Assembly: GCF_002931555.1 (NCBI RefSeq)
Contig: NZ_PSTZ01000001.1
Location: 434,001 to 498,000, forward strand
Length of the DNA: 64,000 nucleotides
From: Pseudoclavibacter sp. RFBB5
GTDB taxonomy: Bacteria; Actinomycetota; Actinomycetes; Actinomycetales; Microbacteriaceae
Direction of reading: 5' to 3'
Shown here: piece after piece, positions 59,261-64,000 of the stretch
Numbering within the stretch: the first letter of the stretch is position 1
Layout: every line of letters begins with the position of its first letter
The notes under the pieces: generated by a model
Database searches by the model: none
Seen by the model: only the letters and a program-made list of their open reading frames with translations
Told to the model about the DNA's origin: nothing
Made by a program: the position numbers and the translations under genes

Positions 59261-60132
59261 ATCTTTACTGGTGGTCGCCCGGTCGGCATTATGAGTATTT
59301 TCGCAAAGAGGCTCGCCTGAATGGCCGGGCCTGGGCAAGTCTTGCTCTCCGAAGTGGGCGCCTTATGCGAAACTTCGGTGATGAGATGTCCCCGTTGGCA
59401 TGGTCAATCGCCTCCTCGTCGAAAGCGCAATGGAGCCCGCCTTCATCTGCGGATGCGATTGCAATTGGCTCGATTCTCCACCTCGCCCTACGCGACGCTC
59501 GACGTGATCTCCTGGTCTGGGGAACGGGTGGGAGGCAGGATCTTACTTCTGCGGAGAAACAGAGGCTGGACTCCTGGAATATTCTTGCGGTGCGGGGGCC
59601 GAGGACTGCGGCGCTGCTCGGTAGCGAGTCTGTAGTCACTGGTGATCCTGGCTTGTTTGCTAGCGAGCTTCTAAGTCGACCCATCAGGAAGAAAAGCGGA
59701 AAGAAGATATACCTTCCGCATTTTCGCGCGTGGAGTACCAATGAGGGCATCGATGGAATCAGATCGGCCAAGAAGCTCGGCTTCCAGGTGCTTACGCCGG
59801 CACATTCGCCGAAGCACATCGCGGAGCAGATCGCTGAGAGTCAGTACCTAGCAGCGTCCAGTTTGCATGGACTCATCTTCGCTCATGCACTCGGAGTTCC
59901 AGCGATGGCCGTTACGCCACCTGGACAGGAGCCGGATTTCAAGTACCGTGATCACTACGAATCGGTGGGTGCCAGGCTGACGTTCAGGTCATTGGATCAA
60001 GTCGCTACTGCTCTCGAGACTGCTAGCTCGCTTGATTCACTGCCCGAAGTTGCATATAGGGCGGAAATTAGCCGAGAGGCGGGCGTCCGACGCGAGGCAC
60101 TTGCTAAGGCTCTGATTGAGCACGGGGTCTAG
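59257..60132 (+). CDS. Polysaccharide pyruvyl transferase family protein
   Basis: A 291-residue enzyme of PF04230, which adds a pyruvate ketal from phosphoenolpyruvate to a sugar, making the polymer acidic. Evidence: NFGDEMSPLAWSIASS near the start, WGTGGRQDL, ILAVRGPRTAALLGSESVVT, GDPGLFASELL, and the closing YLAASSLHGLIFAHALGVPA, in which SSLHG(L/R) is a family hallmark. GTG start inside the polymerase stop (GTGA). Confidence 0.9.
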   Translation: MNLYWWSPGRHYEYFRKEARLNGRAWASLALRSGRLMRNFGDEMSPLAWSIASSSKAQWSPPSSADAIAIGSILHLALRDARRDLLVWGTGGRQDLTSAEKQRLDSWNILAVRGPRTAALLGSESVVTGDPGLFASELLSRPIRKKSGKKIYLPHFRAWSTNEGIDGIRSAKKLGFQVLTPAHSPKHIAEQIAESQYLAASSLHGLIFAHALGVPAMAVTPPGQEPDFKYRDHYESVGARLTFRSLDQVATALETASSLDSLPEVAYRAEISREAGVRREALAKALIEHGV

Positions 60133-60134
60133 CG

Positions 60135-61388
60135 GTGCCTCTGAACATAGTCAGTGTCTCTAAAATAGTTCCATTCGCTAGCGCGCCTCATGCAGGCGGC
60201 CAGTTCTACTATCAGCACATTAGAACGCTCCTTAGTCTCGGCTACAAAGTGACGATCATCTCTCCTTACGACAAGAGAAACGTCGATGCAAGAGCACGAC
60301 TAGATCTCCCCGTAAATGTGCTTCTCTTCGGGAAGGATCCCACACCGGCGGGCTCCTTGGGCGTGATTCTCGCGCGAATAGATTTGCGAGTTCGTGTATA
60401 CAAGGGTCGACTAAGTCGACGGCACCGGAAAGCTTTTCGGCGCGAGCCGGCCGTCCTCAGCGCCGTTCTAGCGGCCGATCTGGTCGAATTTCAGTGGACA
60501 GAGGCTGGTGAGTTGGCTGCTGGGCCGCTCTCCGAGGTGAGAAGGTCTTGGCCAGAGCAGACTCCGCGTGTGCTGATTGCCCACGACGTACTTGCACAGC
60601 GCGAGAATCGACGTTTGGACGCAGCCCGAAAATTCTCTGCCCGCTGGACTCTGGCAAAAGTACGTCGGAGGCAGACGGTCCGGGATGAGTGCAGAACCGT
60701 TAAGGTCATGGACCTAGTTCTCGCGTTGAGTCCCAAGGACAAGGGCATGCTCCAGACAATTTCAACTGGAACCTCCGTCGTGTCTGTCACTCCTCCTCTC
60801 ACTCTCGAGAGGATAGAGACACCAAGCGTACACGAGCGATCTGCAGGGGTTCTTTTCGTCGGTGCCTTCCATCGTCCAGAAAATATCGATGCCGCCTTGT
60901 GGCTGCTCAGGGAAATCTGGCCACTGGTGCGAGCTAGGAACCCGGCGGCGGAGCTAGTGATCGCAGGTGCTTCACCAACAGCACAGATGAGGATTCTCGC
61001 GAATGATCTGGGCCGCGTAACAGTTACGGGGTACGTTCCGAGTCTCTATCCGTATTACGCGAGTTGCTTAGTGAACGTCGTTCCCCTTCGACAGGGTGCT
61101 GGCGTAAAGTTTAAAACGATCGATGCGCTGCTAATGAGTCAGGCAGTCGTGTCGACGTCAGTTGGTCTCGAAGGTATCCACGCCCCTGAAGGCACGGTCT
61201 GGGCACGTGCAGAAAACGCGGACGAAATCGCAGGGGCGATTCTCGAGGCTCTCAAGGATCCGCGACACAGTGCTTCCGTTGGTAAGAAAGCAGCAGAGTG
61301 GGCAGCTGCGGAGTACTCGCATGAGAACTATTCGTCGACTCTCTTACGTGAGTATGCACGCTTGATCACTGCCAGGGTCCGCGAATGA
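60135..61388 (+). CDS. Glycosyltransferase, GT-B fold (family 4)
   Basis: A 417-residue enzyme started at GTG 60135, two bases after the previous stop. N-terminal half: PHAGGQFYYQHIRTLLSLGY and KVTIISPYDKRNV. C-terminal half: GVLFVGAFHRPENIDAALWL, AELVIAGASPTAQMRILAND, VTVTGYVPSLYPYYASCLVN, VVPLRQGAGVKFKTIDALLM, the last typical of family 4 enzymes of the GAGxKxK type. Its stop overlaps the flippase ATG. Fourth single-sugar transferase gene with full GT-B features in the locus; donor unknown. Confidence 0.88.
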   Translation: MPLNIVSVSKIVPFASAPHAGGQFYYQHIRTLLSLGYKVTIISPYDKRNVDARARLDLPVNVLLFGKDPTPAGSLGVILARIDLRVRVYKGRLSRRHRKAFRREPAVLSAVLAADLVEFQWTEAGELAAGPLSEVRRSWPEQTPRVLIAHDVLAQRENRRLDAARKFSARWTLAKVRRRQTVRDECRTVKVMDLVLALSPKDKGMLQTISTGTSVVSVTPPLTLERIETPSVHERSAGVLFVGAFHRPENIDAALWLLREIWPLVRARNPAAELVIAGASPTAQMRILANDLGRVTVTGYVPSLYPYYASCLVNVVPLRQGAGVKFKTIDALLMSQAVVSTSVGLEGIHAPEGTVWARAENADEIAGAILEALKDPRHSASVGKKAAEWAAAEYSHENYSSTLLREYARLITARVRE

Positions 61389-62851
61389 CGATCAGCTCAT
61401 TCGGCCGGCAGGCAAGCCGGGGCGGCATGATCACCATGATTGGCCAGGTCGCCAGGATTGGCACACAGCTAGTCAGCCTGGTGATCTTGGCTAGGTTGCT
61501 AGCTCCGGACGACTTTGGACTGATGGCCATGGTGGTGGCTGTGGTGGGTGTCGGTGAGGTGGTGCGCGATTTCGGTTTGAGTTCGGCCGCCGTCCAGGCC
61601 GCCTCGCTCTCAAGAGGACAGAGAGACAAGCTCTTCTGGATCAATTCTGGTATTGGGTTGGCGCTGGGACTCGTTTGTGCGTCGATGGCTCCGCTCTTGG
61701 CCTACCTCTATGACAGGCCTGAGCTTGTAGCTATCACAATCGCTTTGTCTCCAACATTCCTGCTGAATGGTTTAAGCACACAACATCGGGCGAACCTGAA
61801 CAGGGAGATGAAGTTCGCTAGGTTGGCCATAGTTGAGACGCTGGCTCCAGTGATGGCCCTCGTCGTTGGGGTCGCGATCGCTTTGCTCTCGGGAGGCTAC
61901 TGGGCTCTCGTCGGTCAGCAGCTCGCATTAGCTGTATTCACTCTCCTGTTATCCGTCTGCCTCGGCCCCTGGTTGCCTGGTGGCTGGCGCCGCGACGCGG
62001 ACGTCAGGCCGTTCATGAGATTCGGCCTGAACCTCCTCTTAGTGCAACTCTTGAACTACGCCAGCCGTAACATCGATTCCGTGGTCATCGGTGCTCGATT
62101 CGGAGCACAGTCCCTGGGTCTGTACGATCGTGCCTTTCAGCTCGTCATGAAGCCAGTTGCGCAGATCAATGCACCTGCGGTAAAAGTGGCACTACCCACT
62201 TTGGCTAAATTGCAAGAATCGCCGGATTTCGCCCGGTTTGTTCTTGCTGGCCAACGTTTGCTGTTGCTTCCTCTGATCGCACTCCTGGGATTCCTTGCTG
62301 CAAGCAGTCCCGTTCTGGTGGTTGCGCTGCTGGGCGACGAGTGGGAAGGTTCTGCTTTATACGTATCCATCTTGTCCGTGGGGGCGATCGCGCAAGTAGG
62401 AAGCTATTGCGTGTACTGGATATTCCTGGCCAAGGGGCTGACCGGATCGAATCTGAAATACGCGCTAGTCACGCGCCCAATCATGATTGCCATGGTGCTG
62501 ATGGGGGCGCTAGTCAGTCCTGAATTAGCAGCTGCTGGCTATTCTGCATCACTCTTGGTGATGTGGCCTCTTGGCATTTGGTGGATTCGCCGAGTTCCTG
62601 GGGTGCCTGCGCGTTCCATGGCGTGGAACGGCTTCCGAACACTTCTCACAGTGACACCAGCCTCCGTAGTCGTAGCCGCGTTTGCCCTCCACTGGTCAGA
62701 GAGCGGCGAGCTGCCGGGCTGGATTGCGTTGGTCCTATCTCTGGTCCTCTACGCAGTGTCATATTCTGTTACCCTCGCTATCTGGCCTGCGGCTAGGAGA
62801 GACTTTGTTTTCGTGAGCACAAAAGCGAGGGATGGGCTGAGGCGTGCTTAG
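61385..62851 (+). CDS. Wzx-type lipopolysaccharide/exopolysaccharide flippase
   Basis: A 488-residue membrane protein with 12-14 hydrophobic segments, of the polysaccharide transport (MOP superfamily) type. It begins SFGRQASRGGMITMIGQVAR and LVSLVILARLLAPDDFGLMA, the usual start of this family, and has FGLNLLLVQLLNYASRNIDS and SLGLYDRAFQLVMKPVAQIN in the middle. It turns lipid-linked repeat units to the outer face for polymerisation. The ATG overlaps the preceding stop (ATGA). Confidence 0.92.
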   Translation: MTISSFGRQASRGGMITMIGQVARIGTQLVSLVILARLLAPDDFGLMAMVVAVVGVGEVVRDFGLSSAAVQAASLSRGQRDKLFWINSGIGLALGLVCASMAPLLAYLYDRPELVAITIALSPTFLLNGLSTQHRANLNREMKFARLAIVETLAPVMALVVGVAIALLSGGYWALVGQQLALAVFTLLLSVCLGPWLPGGWRRDADVRPFMRFGLNLLLVQLLNYASRNIDSVVIGARFGAQSLGLYDRAFQLVMKPVAQINAPAVKVALPTLAKLQESPDFARFVLAGQRLLLLPLIALLGFLAASSPVLVVALLGDEWEGSALYVSILSVGAIAQVGSYCVYWIFLAKGLTGSNLKYALVTRPIMIAMVLMGALVSPELAAAGYSASLLVMWPLGIWWIRRVPGVPARSMAWNGFRTLLTVTPASVVVAAFALHWSESGELPGWIALVLSLVLYAVSYSVTLAIWPAARRDFVFVSTKARDGLRRA

Positions 62852-62897
62852 TTTACTTAATACCAAATCTCGTTAGATCAAACTCTAGGAGTATAGA

Positions 62898-64000
62898 ATG
62901 CACTTGTCTGTTATTGGATGCGGTTACCTCGGAGCTGTCCACGCTGCAGCAATGGCCTCAATTGGGCATCATGTTGTTGGTATTGACGTCGATGAGGCAA
63001 AGATCGCCCAGCTATCTGCTGGGCATGCTCCATTTTTCGAGCCTGGCCTGCAGGAACTTCTAGAAGCCGGGCTTCAGTCTGGACGACTAGCGTTCTCCTC
63101 TGACATGTCTGCAGCTCAGCATGCTCAGGTGCATTTCATCGGTGTTGGGACCCCCCAGCAGAGAGGCAGCTACGCTGCTGATCTCACCTTTGTTGATGCG
63201 GCGGTAGAATCCTTGCTGCCGTACTTAGAGGCAGGAGACATCGTCGCAGGTAAATCGACCGTCCCAGTGGGTACGGCGGAGCGCCTGGCCCCGTCCATCA
63301 CCGCTACCGGCGCGACTTTGGTCTGGAACCCGGAGTTCTTGAGGGAGGGTTTCGCAGTGGTGGATACGATCTCTCCAGATCGCCTCGTTGTCGGCGTTCC
63401 CGCCGGAGATGACGGGGAGAAAGCTGTCGAAGTATTACGCGACGTATATCACACGGCTATCGCCTCTGATACGCCGTTGATCGTCACCGATTATGCGACA
63501 TCCGAGCTGGTAAAGGTATCAGCCAACGCTTTCCTTGCTACCAAAATCTCATTCATCAATGCTATGGCCGAGATAGCCGAGGTGACTGGAGCAGATGTGA
63601 CTCAGTTGGCAGACGCCATCGGGCATGATGCTCGGATTGGCCGGCGTTTCCTCGGCGCGGGAATAGGTTTCGGTGGTGGATGCTTGCCGAAGGATATCCG
63701 TGCCTTCTCAGCGCGCGCCGAGGAGCTCGGCCGAGGAGAATCGGTCAACTTCTTGCGAGAGGTGGATGCCATCAACTTGCGGCGCCGCGAGCGCGCTGTT
63801 CAGCTGGTGGTCGAGAGTGTTGGCGGCTCGGTCTTCGACAAGCGTGTCGCCGTTCTCGGTGCGGCATTTAAGCCACACAGTGACGACATTCGAGACTCCC
63901 CGGCACTGGACGTAGCTGTGCGGCTCCACGGCCTGGGCGCTGACGTCGTTGTTACCGATCCTGAAGCCCTCGAGAATGCCCGACGAGCCCATCCGCAGCT
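62898..64000 (+). CDS. ugd: UDP-glucose 6-dehydrogenase, 3' end cut by window
   Basis: The frame opened by ATG 62898 (after TAGGAG) runs without a stop to the right edge, giving 367 residues of an expected 430 or so. The NAD-binding start is MHLSVIGCGYLGAVHAAAMA, followed by FIGVGTPQ, VWNPEFLREGFAVVD, the conserved Lys segment SELVKVSANAFLATKISFIN, and the catalytic Cys in GIGFGGGCLPKD (near residue 261). AAFKPHSDDIRDSPALDVAV lies near the edge. It oxidises UDP-glucose to UDP-glucuronic acid, providing an acidic sugar for the polymer; GDP-mannose dehydrogenase is the less likely alternative. Confidence 0.93.
   Translation, partial: MHLSVIGCGYLGAVHAAAMASIGHHVVGIDVDEAKIAQLSAGHAPFFEPGLQELLEAGLQSGRLAFSSDMSAAQHAQVHFIGVGTPQQRGSYAADLTFVDAAVESLLPYLEAGDIVAGKSTVPVGTAERLAPSITATGATLVWNPEFLREGFAVVDTISPDRLVVGVPAGDDGEKAVEVLRDVYHTAIASDTPLIVTDYATSELVKVSANAFLATKISFINAMAEIAEVTGADVTQLADAIGHDARIGRRFLGAGIGFGGGCLPKDIRAFSARAEELGRGESVNFLREVDAINLRRRERAVQLVVESVGGSVFDKRVAVLGAAFKPHSDDIRDSPALDVAVRLHGLGADVVVTDPEALENARRAHPQ

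Noticed and set aside
52003-64000. The A+T-rich block considered as a prophage or conjugative island
   Set aside because: Every gene fits polysaccharide synthesis; no phage, recombinase or transfer gene is present.

Overview
The window is a stretch of a high-GC actinomycete chromosome. Several things point to the order Microbacteriales (Microbacteriaceae or a close relative): compact operons whose genes overlap by ATGA or GTGA, the gene order ppa - tilS - hpt - ftsH - folate genes - DUF3180, and a strong preference for the word GGATGC/GCATCC in coding sequence. Genus is not resolved. No phage, insertion sequence, integrase, CRISPR array or replication origin was seen.

Bases 1-14,444 hold a catabolic island in two facing operons. 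The plus-strand operon encodes a class III CoA-transferase (cut by the left edge), a solute-binding-protein-like protein with no signal peptide, an enoyl-CoA hydratase, a fumarylacetoacetate-hydrolase family enzyme and a LacI-type repressor. The minus-strand genes encode a ribose-type ABC importer (lipoprotein, ATPase, two permeases) and, behind strong hairpins, an acyltransferase, a RidA-like protein and an acyl-CoA ligase. Together they look like uptake and CoA-dependent breakdown of one unidentified compound. A LacI-type operator lies upstream of the importer. Bases 15,000-25,350 are mixed housekeeping and hypothetical genes: a DUF4287-like protein, a pair of membrane paralogues, two facing NCS2 nucleobase permeases, a TM2 protein, a DUF368 lipid-carrier transporter and a molybdopterin oxidoreductase. 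They are followed by tRNA-Phe, tRNA-Asp and tRNA-Glu and a secreted coiled-coil M23 peptidase.

Bases 28,200-37,730 are core: ppa, tilS, hpt, ftsH and four folate enzymes on two polypeptides, a FolE-FolP fusion and a FolB-FolK fusion. Bases 37,857-44,757 are the most interesting part: eight tightly overlapping genes encoding a receiver domain fused to a PIG-L deacetylase, an ATP-grasp ligase, a PHP phosphoesterase, a processive family-2 glycosyltransferase, a 46-residue membrane protein, two stand-alone receivers and a membrane histidine kinase. No encoded protein has a recognisable DNA-binding domain, so this looks like a two-component circuit that acts directly on glycan synthesis.

Bases 45,184-51,789 hold a DUF559 nuclease-like protein, a zinc-starvation unit (a degenerate CobW protein and zinc-free ribosomal protein L36 around one Zur-like box), galE, two more acyltransferase paralogues and an SGNH hydrolase. 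From about 52,000 to the right edge is an exopolysaccharide locus with visibly higher A+T: a Wzz/BY-kinase, five glycosyltransferases, a Wzy-like polymerase, a pyruvyltransferase, a Wzx-like flippase and UDP-glucose dehydrogenase (cut by the right edge). The composition change suggests that this block was acquired horizontally. Many intergenic gaps carry long imperfect palindromes, only some of which are clear terminators.
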